A DNA stretch of 64,000 nt from the NCBI RefSeq assembly GCF_000971275.1, contig NZ_LAPV01000235.1, positions 1 through 64,000 of the forward strand, written 5' to 3'. The position numbers and the translations under genes were made by a program. The notes beneath the pieces are model-generated. The model saw only the letters and a list, made by a program, of their open reading frames with translations, was not told the origin of the DNA and ran no database searches. Numbering within the stretch: the first letter of the stretch is position 1; every line of letters begins with the position of its first letter. This document shows positions 33,693 through 42,894 of the stretch, piece by piece. The DNA is from Devosia psychrophila (GTDB taxonomy: Bacteria; Pseudomonadota; Alphaproteobacteria; Rhizobiales; Devosiaceae).

Positions 33693-34727
33693 ATGGCGGC
33701 AGATCACAAGGAGCGTGGCGCGACGGGCCACGGTCACGCCGATCAAGATCATGACCACGCAGGACACACTCACGGCACCGATGACCACGCCGGGCACGAA
33801 CATTCGGACCACGACCATGCCGGGCACAACCACGCGCCGACGGTGAGCGCCAGCAACGAGCGCGTGGTGTTCATCGGCTTCCTGCTGACCGCAGTCTTCA
33901 TGTTTGCAGAGATCATCGCGGGCGTCCTATCGGGCTCGCTGGCGCTGATTGCGGACGCCGGACATATGCTGACCGACGCCGCGGCACTGCTGCTGGCCTG
34001 GGCGGCGTTCCGTTTTGGCCGCCGGGCCTCGGACAACCAGCGCAGCTTTGGCTACATGCGGCTCGAAGTGGTAGCCGGCCTGATCAACGCGGTGACGCTG
34101 TTCGCGCTGGTCGGCTGGATCATCTACGAGGCGATCAAGCGCTTCATGACGCCGCATGAAGTGCTGGCGGGACCGATGTTCATCGTCGCAGTGCTCGGCC
34201 TCGTCATCAATGTGGTGGTATTCCTCGTGCTGTCACGGGGCGACAAGGAGCACGTCAACATCCGCGGCGCCATGGTGCATGTGCTGGGCGACCTGCTTGG
34301 CTCGGTCGCGGCGATTGCTGCCGCCGTCACCATATGGCTGACCGGGTGGATGCCGATCGATCCAATCCTGTCGGTGCTGGTGTCGCTGCTGGTGCTGCGC
34401 AGCGCCTGGGCCCTGTTCCGCAACTCGCTGCATATCCTGATGGAGGGCACGCCGGGCAATGTGGTGATCGAGGAGCTCAGCACGGCGCTGGTCAGCAAGG
34501 TGCCGGGGGTTCGCGAGGTTCGCCACGTCCACGTCTGGTCGATCACCTCGGGCAAGCCGGTGGCGACCTTGGAAGTGGTGCTGGCGTCAGGTGCCGATGC
34601 TCCACTGGTGACGCGGTCGGTCAAGGCGCTGCTGCTGGCCGATTATGGCATCAGCCACTCCACCATCGAGATCGTCTGGGACGAGAATGCGCCTCGCTGC
34701 GCCCTTGCGCCAGGCGCTGTTCGCTAG
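33693..34727 (+). CDS. Cation diffusion facilitator (zinc-type efflux)
   Basis: A 344-residue exporter. The first 48 residues hold about 15 histidines interleaved with Asp and Gly (HGHADQDHDHAGHTHG), a metal-collecting tail. Six membrane helices follow, with metal-site residues in IADAGHMLTDAAALL (HxxxD) and VHVLGDLLGSVAA (HxxxD), the CzcD/ZitB zinc pattern. The C-terminal cytoplasmic domain (about 260-340) has VREVRHVHVWSITSG. It exchanges Zn2+ or Co2+ for protons. GAGGA upstream supports 33693. Regulated by the ArsR protein next door. Confidence 0.93.
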   Translation: MAADHKERGATGHGHADQDHDHAGHTHGTDDHAGHEHSDHDHAGHNHAPTVSASNERVVFIGFLLTAVFMFAEIIAGVLSGSLALIADAGHMLTDAAALLLAWAAFRFGRRASDNQRSFGYMRLEVVAGLINAVTLFALVGWIIYEAIKRFMTPHEVLAGPMFIVAVLGLVINVVVFLVLSRGDKEHVNIRGAMVHVLGDLLGSVAAIAAAVTIWLTGWMPIDPILSVLVSLLVLRSAWALFRNSLHILMEGTPGNVVIEELSTALVSKVPGVREVRHVHVWSITSGKPVATLEVVLASGADAPLVTRSVKALLLADYGISHSTIEIVWDENAPRCALAPGAVR

Positions 34728-34795
34728 TCCCTAATTCTGCCTCTTGTGCGAATATTTCACACCGTGCAGAGCTGGTCGCAACGGGAGAGAGAGCT

Positions 34796-35791
34796 ATGGC
34801 ATTGCGACTTGGAGTGATCGGGGCGGGGCTCAAGGCGGCGGATTATGCGCGCGGCTGGGCGGCCATGGAGGACGTCAGCATCGCTGCCACCGCCGAGGTC
34901 AGCGAGGTGTCGCGCAAGCGCTTTGCCGATACCTGCGAGGCAGCCGGTGCGCCGCGCCCTGCTGAGTATCCAGATGCCGAGGTCATGCTGGCTGCGATGC
35001 AGGGCCAGATGGATGCGGTCTATGTGTCCACCCCGCATGCGTTTCACGGCGCCAATGCGCTGGCAGTGATCGAAGCAGGTTATGACCTGCTGCTGGAAAA
35101 GCCGATGGTGACCACGGTCGAGGAAGCCCTGGCACTGGTCGAGGCGGAAAAGCAAAGCGGCCGCACCGTGGTGATCGCCTTTCAGGGCGGGTTGTCTCCC
35201 TTGGTGCATGACACGCGCGACCGAGCGCGGCGTGGCGATTTCGGCGAGTTGGTCAGCGTCAATGCGTCGATCTGGGAAGGCTGGAAAGCCAGCTATGCCG
35301 GCCAGTGGAAACAAAACCCGGCCATTTCGGGCGGCGGCTTCATGTTCGATACCGGCGCGCATATGATGAACACGGTCTGCGTGCTTGCCGACGCCGAATT
35401 CGCCCGGCTTTCGGCCTTTGCCAACAATCGTGGCATTGCCGTGGACCTGGCGACGGCCGTCGCCGCGCGGCTGACAAACGGCGCCGTCGTCACCTTCAAT
35501 GCCGCCGGCGAAGGCCCACCGGGCTGCGCCTCGGCCATCACCTTCTTTTACACCAATGCCATCGTGCGCATCGATGCCTGGGGCAAGTGGCGCGAAGTTA
35601 CGATCGGCGATGTCGCCGAACCGCGCGAAGAAAGCGAAATCCGCGATACGCCGATGCACACGTTCCAGGCGGTGCGCGACGGCCGCATGGCCAATCCATC
35701 CACCGTGGCCAATGGCCTGCGCTTTGCCCGGCTGTGGGACGCCATCAAGCTCTCTGCTTCGCGTGATGGCGAAGCGGTGACGATCGGCTAG
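34796..35791 (+). CDS. Gfo/Idh/MocA-family NAD(P)-dependent oxidoreductase
   Basis: A 331-residue sugar- or inositol-type dehydrogenase. The Rossmann start is [20 protein letters not shown], the catalytic lysine lies in [14 protein letters not shown] (EKP motif), and [19 protein letters not shown] carries the conserved GGG and DxGxH. The substrate is unknown; no sugar genes are adjacent. Its end overlaps the convergent dadA-type gene by 4 bp. Confidence 0.9.
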   Translation: MALRLGVIGAGLKAADYARGWAAMEDVSIAATAEVSEVSRKRFADTCEAAGAPRPAEYPDAEVMLAAMQGQMDAVYVSTPHAFHGANALAVIEAGYDLLLEKPMVTTVEEALALVEAEKQSGRTVVIAFQGGLSPLVHDTRDRARRGDFGELVSVNASIWEGWKASYAGQWKQNPAISGGGFMFDTGAHMMNTVCVLADAEFARLSAFANNRGIAVDLATAVAARLTNGAVVTFNAAGEGPPGCASAITFFYTNAIVRIDAWGKWREVTIGDVAEPREESEIRDTPMHTFQAVRDGRMANPSTVANGLRFARLWDAIKLSASRDGEAVTIG

Positions 35792-37038
35792 TAGCGACCA
35801 GGTCCCAGGTCGGAGATATCGATGTCCGGCGTGCTGCCGGCCACGAGATCGGCTGTGACCCGCGCCGATCCGCAGGCCATGGTCCATCCCAGCGTGCCAT
35901 GGCCGCTGTTGATGAACAGGTTGCCCAGCTTTGACGCGCCGATAATCGGCGTGCCGTCGGGCGTCATGGGGCGCAGGCCGGTCCAGTAGCTGGCGCTCAC
36001 CGTATCGCCCGCGCCGGGGAACAGTTCGTTGACGCAATGCGCCAGCGTTTCACGGCGGCGTGGCGGCAGGTGGTTGGTGTAGCCCGAGAGTTCGGCCATG
36101 CCGCCAATACGGATGCGGTCGCCCAGCCGGGTTACGGCGATCTTGTAGGTCTCGTCGAGCACGGTCGACACCGGCGCCACGCTGGCATCGGTCACCGGCG
36201 CGGTAATGGAATAACCCTTCACCGGATAGATGGGCAGGTCGACGCCAACCTGTCGCGCCAGTATGGGGCTATAGCTTCCCAGCGCCAGCACATAGCGGTC
36301 GCCCGTTACCGTGCCTACGGAGGTGCGAACGCCGGTCACGGCACCGCCTGTCACGTCAAGCCCGTCGATGTTCACGCCATAGCGAAAAACAACGCCGAGT
36401 TCGGCGGCCATTTCGGCGAGGCGTTTGGTGAAGATGTGGCAATCGCCGGTCTCGTCGCCGGGCAAGCGCAGGCCGCCGGCAATATCGGCCGGAGAGTTAC
36501 CCAGACCCGGTTCGGCAGCGATGCAGCCGGCACGATCGAGCACCTCATAGGCTACGCCATATTCGTCGAGTACCTCGATATCCTTATGCGCGCCATCGAC
36601 CTGCTTCTGGGTGCGGAACAGCTGCAGCGTGCCCCGCGTCCGCTCGTCATATTTGATGCCGGTATCGGCGCGCAGCGCGACCATGACGTCCCGGCTATAC
36701 TCGGCCACGCGCACCATGCGGGCCTTGTTGATGGCGTAACGCGACACGGTGCAATTGGTCAGCATCTGCAGCACCCAGCGCACCATGTAGGGGTCGAGCG
36801 TCGGCTTAACGATCAGGGGAGGATGCCGCATCATCAGCCATTTGACGGCCTTTTGCGGAATGCCCGGCCCAGCCCAGGGCGACGCGTAGCCGGGCGAAAT
36901 TTCACCGGCATTGGCAAAGCTGGTTTCGAGCCCCACGCCCGGCTGCCGCTCGATGACCTCAACCTCATGGCCGGCCTTGGCCAGGTAATAGGCCGAGGTG
37001 ACCCCAATAACGCCGCCGCCCAGAATGATGACCTTCAA
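35788..37038 (-). CDS. dadA: D-amino acid dehydrogenase, small subunit type
   Basis: A 416-residue FAD-dependent membrane-associated dehydrogenase that oxidises D-amino acids to 2-oxo acids. The FAD fold is [20 protein letters not shown] with [20 protein letters not shown], and the C-terminal region has [16 protein letters not shown] and [18 protein letters not shown], all diagnostic of DadA. The start is TTG at 37038, 7 bp after GGAGG, since the protein begins MKVIILGGG in relatives. It lies downstream of the Rrf2 regulator gene on the same strand. Confidence 0.93.
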   Translation of the reverse strand: MKVIILGGGVIGVTSAYYLAKAGHEVEVIERQPGVGLETSFANAGEISPGYASPWAGPGIPQKAVKWLMMRHPPLIVKPTLDPYMVRWVLQMLTNCTVSRYAINKARMVRVAEYSRDVMVALRADTGIKYDERTRGTLQLFRTQKQVDGAHKDIEVLDEYGVAYEVLDRAGCIAAEPGLGNSPADIAGGLRLPGDETGDCHIFTKRLAEMAAELGVVFRYGVNIDGLDVTGGAVTGVRTSVGTVTGDRYVLALGSYSPILARQVGVDLPIYPVKGYSITAPVTDASVAPVSTVLDETYKIAVTRLGDRIRIGGMAELSGYTNHLPPRRRETLAHCVNELFPGAGDTVSASYWTGLRPMTPDGTPIIGASKLGNLFINSGHGTLGWTMACGSARVTADLVAGSTPDIDISDLGPGRY

Positions 37039-37188
37039 GCTTCCGCCTCCGTGCCGGTGAACTGATCGGATGATGTCGCAATGCGCCATCCGTGTCGCCG
37101 AACTTTATGACATGGGTCCCGCACGTCGGCATTCCCCAACTCTTCCAGCGCTATCGGAGATAGCGCCGCATCTTCATTCACAAGTCTG

Positions 37189-37638
37189 TCAGGCGATCAT
37201 GGCACCCAGTTCGATGGCGTCGGCGCCGCCCATGGCGCGCATCTGCGACAGGCTGGTGTTGTCCAGCACGTCGGCGATGGCATTGCGCACGTCCAGCATC
37301 AGATGGCGGATTTGGCAGGTCGCCTCGTCGCAGTCGGTGCAGGGCTGGTAGCGGGTCTTGCTGGCACAGGGGATCGGGGCCAGCGGACCATCAAGCACAC
37401 GCACAACATGGCCGATCTTGATCTCGTCGGCAGGCCGCGCCAAACAGTAACCACCGGTCTTGCCCTTGCGGCTTTGCACGAAACCGGCATTGCGCAACTC
37501 GGCCAGGATGGCGTCGAGAAACTTCTTGGGAATCCTGTTGGCGCTGGCAACTTCACCCACGAAGGCGAGCTGGCCGGGCGCAAGCTCCGACAACGCCGAA
37601 AGCGCCTTCAGGCCGTATTTGCCTTTTTTGGTGAGCAT
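37189..37638 (-). CDS. Rrf2-family regulator with a cysteine cluster
   Basis: A 149-residue winged-helix regulator: MLTKKGKYGLKALSALSEL, NRIPKKFLDAILAELRNAGF and SRKGKTGGYCLARP are the Rrf2 DNA-binding part. The loop PCASKTRYQPCTDCDEATC has four cysteines where IscR-type members bind an Fe-S cluster and CymR-type members do not, so redox or cluster sensing is possible. A palindrome 62 bp upstream of its own start recurs before three other local operons, which makes it the likely local regulator. The group also contains sulfur regulators such as CymR. Confidence 0.92.
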   Translation of the reverse strand: MLTKKGKYGLKALSALSELAPGQLAFVGEVASANRIPKKFLDAILAELRNAGFVQSRKGKTGGYCLARPADEIKIGHVVRVLDGPLAPIPCASKTRYQPCTDCDEATCQIRHLMLDVRNAIADVLDNTSLSQMRAMGGADAIELGAMIA

Positions 37639-37699
37639 GGCGTCGTGCAATCCTGGCTGTCTGCCCACTGTAGGCAGACAATTCCTGAATGCAAATAAT

Positions 37700-37718
37700 G
37701 TCTAGAAAAATTCTAAAC
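37700..37718. promoter_or_regulatory. Shared palindrome, site A (Rrf2 gene promoter)
   Basis: GTCTAGAAAAATTCTAAAC; in the other orientation it matches site C (45858) at 15 of 19 positions. It is 62 bp upstream of the Rrf2 gene and could mediate autoregulation. Confidence 0.65.
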
Positions 37719-37767
37719 AAGAGCAGATTTTGCCAATGACGATGATGGTGACGAAACTCCCACCCGG

Positions 37768-38310
37768 TCAGTGCAACTGGTGCCCGACGCCAGACGCCAG
37801 CAGATAGCCGTTTGACCAGCGTCCGAAGCCGCTCTGGATGTTGATATGGCCGACATGGCCAAGGTCATGCAGACGGCTGCCCCACGCATGAGCCAATATC
37901 TGGATTTTGGCGAACGGCATATAGGGGTCGTTGTGGCTGGCCACCACAATCGAGGGAAACGGCAGGACGTCCTGCGGCATGGTGCCAAATTCGTAGGTGC
38001 GCTGATGCCGGGCGGAAGTTCGGCTTATGTCGGCTGGCGCCACCAGCAGTGCCCCGGCGATCATGGAAGAGACTCGGCTTCGGGCCAATTTGGCGACCAG
38101 TATGGCACCAAGGCTGTGAGCCACGATCAGGCTGCCCGGTCGCGCCACGATGGCCCGCTCAAGTGCCTGGGTCCATCGTGTCTCGTCAGGGTTCGACCAA
38201 TCCGCCTGCTCGACCAGAACAGCTTGCGACTGGTCCTGCTGCCACCAGTGTTGCCAGTGTCCGGCACCGGAGCCATGCAGGCCCGGCACGATAAGCGTGG
38301 GTCGGCTCAT
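37768..38310 (-). CDS. RBBP9/YdeN-type alpha/beta hydrolase
   Basis: A 180-residue serine hydrolase. The start PTLIVPGLHGSGAGHWQHWW is diagnostic of the YdeN/RBBP9 family; the nucleophile serine is in LIVAHSLGAIL, the acid in VASHNDPYMPF and the histidine in LGHVGHINIQSGFG. Physiological substrate unknown. It is the last gene of a three-gene minus-strand operon with a flavin reductase and a small unknown protein, spacing 5 and 24 bp. Confidence 0.88.
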   Translation of the reverse strand: MSRPTLIVPGLHGSGAGHWQHWWQQDQSQAVLVEQADWSNPDETRWTQALERAIVARPGSLIVAHSLGAILVAKLARSRVSSMIAGALLVAPADISRTSARHQRTYEFGTMPQDVLPFPSIVVASHNDPYMPFAKIQILAHAWGSRLHDLGHVGHINIQSGFGRWSNGYLLASGVGHQLH

Positions 38311-38315
38311 GGTGC

Positions 38316-38552
38316 TTAGGGGGTGTATCGGCTCACGAATGAATAGGGCCGCGTCGCCGCCCTCTCGACCGGGTCGGGCTCCCACGACTTGCCATTGAGA
38401 TAGCAGGCGTCCTGTTCAGCCTTGCTGAGCGGCACCGCGCCGGCTGCCGCATCAGGCAAGCCACCAAAGAAGCCTGCCTTGTAGGGCGCCTCGTCAGTCA
38501 TTTTGCGCTGGCCGAAATCAGGCGTGAAAATTCCAAAGAAAGGAACGACCAT
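38316..38552 (-). CDS. Small protein of unknown function
   Basis: A 78-residue protein (MVVPFFGIFTPDFGQRK at the start, YLNGKSWEPDPVERA near the end) between a flavin reductase and a hydrolase, with short spacers on both sides and the same strand, so it is probably co-transcribed. It is rich in Pro, Phe, Gly and Ala with one cysteine, has no signal peptide or membrane helix, and I do not recognise a family. An alternative internal start is MTDEAPYKAGF. Confidence 0.55.
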   Translation of the reverse strand: MVVPFFGIFTPDFGQRKMTDEAPYKAGFFGGLPDAAAGAVPLSKAEQDACYLNGKSWEPDPVERAATRPYSFVSRYTP

Positions 38553-38576
38553 AGTTCTCAACTCCTCTGTTGCTGG

Positions 38577-39110
38577 CTAGACGCCTGCCAGGTTCTGATA
38601 GCTACCGTGCCAATAGAGCAGCGGGGAAACATCGGTAGACGTCTCGACCGAACGGACCCGGCCGAGCAGGATGGCGTGGGAATGCCGCTCGATGGCCTCG
38701 TCCAGATCGCAATCGATAACCGAGACCGCACCGGCAAGCCCCAGCGTGCCGCTACCGAGACGATCCCAATCCCAGCCGACATAGCGGTCGTTACCCTTGA
38801 TGCCACCGCGACCGGCAAAGCGGTCGGCGACATCTGACTGTCCATTGGCCAGAATATTGACGGCAAACGAGCCTGCATCGAGCACCGCCGCCCAGGACGA
38901 CGAGGCCTTGTTGAGGCTGACCAGAATGGTGGGCGGATCGATTGAAAAAGACGAGACCGACGTGGCCGTAAAGCCAGTACGTGCCTGCCCGGTGCCGACG
39001 GTAATGACACTGACGGCGCCTGCCAGACGCCCCATGGCATGCTTGAAGGCGGGAACATCGACGCTGGGGTGGTAGCTGGGCATGTAATTCGCAAGATCGA
39101 TGATAGACAC
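38577..39110 (-). CDS. Flavin reductase-like protein (FMN split-barrel)
   Basis: A 177-residue flavin reductase of the FlaRed family: FKHAMGRLAGAVSVITVGTG, GFTATSVSSFSIDPPTILVS, and SFAVNILANGQ are the standard split-barrel motifs, with HSHAILLGRVRSV near the end. Such enzymes supply FMNH2 to two-component monooxygenases. The luciferase-type monooxygenases at 41-49 kb are plausible partners, and both gene groups carry the shared palindrome upstream. Confidence 0.92.
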   Translation of the reverse strand: MSIIDLANYMPSYHPSVDVPAFKHAMGRLAGAVSVITVGTGQARTGFTATSVSSFSIDPPTILVSLNKASSSWAAVLDAGSFAVNILANGQSDVADRFAGRGGIKGNDRYVGWDWDRLGSGTLGLAGAVSVIDCDLDEAIERHSHAILLGRVRSVETSTDVSPLLYWHGSYQNLAGV

Positions 39111-39238
39111 GTATGGCCTCCTGTCACGATCGACTGTCAGGGCTTCACGACTGGAATCAGCCTAGATTGCCGTTGGCAATCAGGGGAGGGGCTCAGCGAG
39201 CACAGTTTTTTCAAGTTCCGCCGGGGCGGAGTATTTAT

Positions 39239-39257
39239 ATCTACAAGTTCTGTAGAC
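39239..39257. promoter_or_regulatory. Shared palindrome, site B (flavin reductase / OYE intergenic)
   Basis: ATCTACAAGTTCTGTAGAC contains the perfect dyad TCTAC-N7-GTAGA. It lies between divergent transcripts, 129 bp upstream of the flavin reductase and 75 bp upstream of the Old Yellow Enzyme, and matches site C at 14 of 19 positions. Confidence 0.7.
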
Positions 39258-39331
39258 TTAAACCGTCCGGGCGGTAGGATCCTGCCCAACGCCTTGCGGC
39301 GGCCACCAACTTCTTCTTTGGTTTGGACTGA

Positions 39332-40417
39332 ATGGATACCTTGACCAACGCTCTCTTCGCCCCGCTGCATTTGGGCGAGATCGACCTGCCCAATCGCATC
39401 GTGATGGCGCCAATGACGCGGCGACGCGCCGCGGCGGGTAAGCTGGCGACGGCTTTGATGGCGCAATATTACGCGCAGCGCGCCAGCGCAGGGCTGATCA
39501 TCAGCGAATCCATCGAGGTCGATCCATTGAGCGGCCTTGCCGCGCCGACACGACCCGGCCTGTTCAACGCCACGCAACAGCAGGGCTGGCGGGCAGTCAC
39601 CGACGCGGTGCATGCGGCGGGTGGACGGATTTTCGCGCAGCTTTCCCATATGGGGCGGGGCGCGCATTCGAGCCAGCTCGAAGCCGGCGGGCGCGTGGTG
39701 GGTCCCTCGCCGATTGCCGCCACCGGGAGCATCTATACGGCAAACGGCCCGCTGCCCTATGAAGTGCCGCACGCTCTAACCGAAGACGAGATGGGCACGG
39801 TCGTCGCGCAATATGGCGAGGCTGCGCGCCTGGCGCGCGAGGCAGGCTTTGACGGCGTTGAACTGCATGGCGCCAACGGCTATCTGATTGACCAGTTCCT
39901 GCGCGACGCCAGCAACCAGCGCGACGACCGCTATGGCGGCAGCGCTGAGCGGCGTGCGCGCTTCCTGCTGGATGTAATCGCTGCCGCAAAGACGCATTGG
40001 CCAAGCCAGAGGATCGGCGTCCGGGTGTCGCCGACCAACAATTTCCAGGGCATGTCCGATAGCGACCCCGTCAGCCATTATGGCCTCATCGCCGCTTTGC
40101 TTGACTTAGAAGGGTTGGCTTATCTGCATGTTGTCGAGCCCGCGATCCAGCCCGAGAGCCTGCCGCAAGTGGCGCCAGTCATTCGCCAGGCCTTCAGCGG
40201 GCTACTGATCCTCGCTGGCAAGTATGACCTGCATTCCGCGCAAGCAGCAATTGCCGAGGGCCGGGCTGAACTGGTGGCTTTTGGCGAGCCTTTCCTTGCC
40301 AATCCCGACCTGCCCGAGCGCTTCAAGCGCGGCGCCCCGCTCAACCCTGCCGATAAGGCGACGTTTTATACGCAAGGCGAGCGGGGCTACTCCGACTACC
40401 CATTCCTCGCCGATTAG
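39332..40417 (+). CDS. Old Yellow Enzyme-family alkene reductase
   Basis: A 361-residue FMN TIM-barrel enzyme. LPNRIVMAPMTRRRA is the FMN-binding start, the substrate-binding pair is H and N in GVELHGANGYLIDQF, and the catalytic tyrosine region reads RYGGSAERRARFL. The NemA/OYE branch reduces activated C=C bonds and nitro compounds with NADPH. Its stop overlaps the convergent DUF3088 gene by 4 bp. Possible control by site B in its promoter region. Confidence 0.93.
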   Translation: MDTLTNALFAPLHLGEIDLPNRIVMAPMTRRRAAAGKLATALMAQYYAQRASAGLIISESIEVDPLSGLAAPTRPGLFNATQQQGWRAVTDAVHAAGGRIFAQLSHMGRGAHSSQLEAGGRVVGPSPIAATGSIYTANGPLPYEVPHALTEDEMGTVVAQYGEAARLAREAGFDGVELHGANGYLIDQFLRDASNQRDDRYGGSAERRARFLLDVIAAAKTHWPSQRIGVRVSPTNNFQGMSDSDPVSHYGLIAALLDLEGLAYLHVVEPAIQPESLPQVAPVIRQAFSGLLILAGKYDLHSAQAAIAEGRAELVAFGEPFLANPDLPERFKRGAPLNPADKATFYTQGERGYSDYPFLAD

Positions 40418-40764
40418 CCCAGGAACTTGTGCGGCTTGGGAAAGCCATGTCGCTCCGCCAGCCACGTCAGGATGCCATTGGTGTCCTGCAGGTAGGCCGT
40501 TTCGCCATGGCGTTTGGCGTCCTCCGCTGGCGCGTCGCCGAATACCAGCAGCGGCAGTCCCTGATTGGCCTCACCAACCGCTGCAATCACTGCGGCGCGC
40601 GGGCGTGGGAAGTCCACGCGTTCGACCTCGATGTTGGCGGCAAGCTCGGGGAAGCTCGCCAGCAGGCCTTCGATCTGGTTGCAGAATGGACAGACGAACG
40701 GACCGTCGTCGCGATTGGCATCGGTGAAACCGGGTTTGATCAGGTAGAGCTTGTCCTTGGCCAT
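40414..40764 (-). CDS. DUF3088 thioredoxin-fold protein
   Basis: A 116-residue protein with VCPFCNQIEGLLASFPELA near the start, a CPFC motif in a glutaredoxin/GST-N-like fold, and AYLQDTNGILTWLAERHGFP near the end. This is the DUF3088 pattern; the biochemical role is unknown, though a thiol function is likely. ATG at 40764 is chosen as the family start. It is the last gene on the minus strand behind an ABC binding-protein gene, 77 bp away, so it may belong to that operon. Confidence 0.75.
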   Translation of the reverse strand: MAKDKLYLIKPGFTDANRDDGPFVCPFCNQIEGLLASFPELAANIEVERVDFPRPRAAVIAAVGEANQGLPLLVFGDAPAEDAKRHGETAYLQDTNGILTWLAERHGFPKPHKFLG

Positions 40765-40841
40765 GGCGCATCCTTGCAGTGTCGAAAATGGGAACAGCCG
40801 CCCCGGTCCGGGCGGCTGTAGTGGGTATGGATCGAGATCGA

Positions 40842-41774
40842 TCAGGTTTTGGGCAGGCCGGGGGGATTGGTCCGCGACTCCGGCACCGACTCGGCCGCTA
40901 GGTTCCAGCGTTCCAACAGCTTGGCATAGTCGCCGCTCTTGATCAGGCCATTGATGGCGATGGTCACGGCTTTGACGAGGCCGGTGTCCTTGCGCAGGGC
41001 AACGGCAATTTCGGCCGTCTGTGGCCAGCCGCCGTTCTGCACCCCGACGAGCCGGGTAGCTCCGGTGACAGCGGCCGAATAGGACAGCGTCGGGTTCGGG
41101 TTGAAATTGACGTCGGCGCGGCCAGACTGGATCGCCAGCTGGCTGGCCGCCGAGTCGTCGTAATAATGGATTTCTAGGGGGGCGAGCCCGGCTTCGACAT
41201 TCAACCGATCCCATTCCAGGATGATCGTTTCCTGGTTGGTGCCGGAGGCGGTGATTACCTTGAGACCGGCAATATCCCTGGGCTCGGTGATCGCCTGAAT
41301 CGGGCTGTCATTGCGGACGTAAAAGCCCAGCACGTCCTGGCGATAGGTCGAGAAATCCAGCTTTTCCTTGCGCTCTTCCGTCACGGTGACGTTGGAGATC
41401 ACCGCATCATACTTGCCCGAGGTAACGCCAAGCGGCCAGTCGGCCCAGGCGACTGGCACCAGGTTCGGCTTGAGGCCAAGCGCTTCACCGATAAGCCAGG
41501 CGAAGTCCGGCTCGGAGCCGACCGGCGTCTTGGAATCGGTGGCGTAGGTGCCGAGCGGCGCGTCGCCCAGCGCCAGGGCAACCGTGAACTCGCCAGCAGT
41601 GGCAAATTTGAAATCTGCCGGCAGGGCCGCGATGGCCTCTGGATTGGGCTGGGCGTGAATGCGTCCCGGCTGTTCCGGGCTGAGGTCGAAGGCGCTTTGG
41701 GCGAAGGCGGTGGTCGAGAAGGCTGCAAGCGCTAGGCCCGCCAGCAGCAGTTTGAGAGATTTTGACGCGGTCAT
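40842..41774 (-). CDS. Amino-acid-type ABC transporter substrate-binding protein (first paralogue)
   Basis: A 310-residue periplasmic protein. Signal peptide ends AFA-QS. The mature part is SBP family 3: GSEPDFAWLIGEALGLKPNLV, SGKYDAVISNVTVTEERKE, DIAGLKVITASGTNQE and YYDDSAASQLAIQSGRADV. The C-terminus (VPESRTNPPGLPKT) is shared with the second paralogue at 42895. It probably feeds the fused permease/ATPase at 44073. Polar amino acids or S-substituted cysteine derivatives are possible ligands. Confidence 0.9.
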   Translation of the reverse strand: MTASKSLKLLLAGLALAAFSTTAFAQSAFDLSPEQPGRIHAQPNPEAIAALPADFKFATAGEFTVALALGDAPLGTYATDSKTPVGSEPDFAWLIGEALGLKPNLVPVAWADWPLGVTSGKYDAVISNVTVTEERKEKLDFSTYRQDVLGFYVRNDSPIQAITEPRDIAGLKVITASGTNQETIILEWDRLNVEAGLAPLEIHYYDDSAASQLAIQSGRADVNFNPNPTLSYSAAVTGATRLVGVQNGGWPQTAEIAVALRKDTGLVKAVTIAINGLIKSGDYAKLLERWNLAAESVPESRTNPPGLPKT

Positions 41775-41841
41775 TTTAGTCTTTCTCTTGGTAAGAATGC
41801 GCAGGATCAAGTCCCGGCTTGCGTAGCGCCGGGCCGTTTGG

Positions 41842-42887
41842 TCAGGCCGTGGCGCGATTACGCCCAGCCGGGAATGAGGGGGTTGCCGACCAGCCCAAGG
41901 CAGGCGCGATGCGCTGAATCGTGTCGGTTAGAATCTGCTCGTATTCGGGCAGGGTGAATTCGTAGGGCAGTTCCAGCCGCAGTTCGTCGACCAGCGGCAA
42001 CACCGGATCGTTGAGCAGCCATTCGACGATCTGCTCGGCGGTGCCGACCAAGTCGCGCGGGAACAGCGTTCTCCGTTCGCCCTGCGGGCTGAGCGTCCGC
42101 TCGTAGCGACCTGCTCCGAATGCCTCGTAGCGTGCGATCCGCGATGCGGGGGCAGTGTCGGTCGGCACATCACCCGGCCCACGGCCACCCTGCCCGGCTT
42201 GCCATCCAGCGCCTCTCGATAGGCAAGGATCAGGTTACGCTGGGCGGTGTGGAAGTCATCGGTGTCTTCGCCCGAAATGACATTGCCGGTGAGCAGGTTA
42301 AAGCCGTTCTCGCCCGCCCAATGGGCCGATTTCAGCGAGCCGCCGCCATACCAGAGCCGGTTGGCGAGACCTGTTGCGTGCGGCTGCAGCCGCGGCCGTT
42401 GCGGACCGAATGGCGTTGCAATTGTGGTCTCGTCATCACCCAGATAGTTCCCACGCAGATTGACCGCGAAACGGGCGATGCGCGCGTGGCTCAGATCGTG
42501 GCTCTGCCAGTCGCCGTCGTGCACGAGCGGCGCGAGGATCGCGGCATGGGGCGGCAAGCCGGCGCTGAGGCCGACATTGAGCCGACCCCGCGACAGCACA
42601 TCGACCATCGAGAGGTCTTCGGCCAGGTGGAAGGGGCTTTCGTAGCCGATCTGGATTACCGCCGAGCCGAGCTGGATCGTGCTGGTGCGCTGGCTGGCGG
42701 CGGCCAAAAACACCGCCGCCGTGCCGATGCCGGGCTCCAGATGCCGCTGCCGCACCCAGGCGCTGTCGAAGCCTAGCCGTTCGCCAAAAGCGATCAGGTT
42801 CAGCGTCGCGTCGATGCCCTCGAACGGGCTATCGTTGCTGAAACTGCCTGGCGTGAGGAAGCCGAGATGGCGGATGCTGAGCGACAT
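41842..42887 (-). pseudogene. Luciferase-like monooxygenase, one frameshift
   Basis: The frame starting at 42887 (MSLSIRHLGFLTPGSF) has good luciferase-like features: FGERLGFDSAWVRQRHLEPG, TIQLGSAVIQIGYESPFHLAEDLSMVD, and YGGGSLKSAHWAGENGFNLL. At about 42162 the similarity passes into another frame (PTDTAPASRIARYEAFGAGR, then GTAEQIVEWLLNDP) that ends at 41842. A single indel separates them; a repaired gene would code for about 347 residues. It could be a real mutation or a sequencing error, since its neighbours are intact. FMN-dependent oxygenation of a sulfur or nitrogen compound would be expected. Confidence 0.8.
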
Positions 42888-42894
42888 GATTGCC

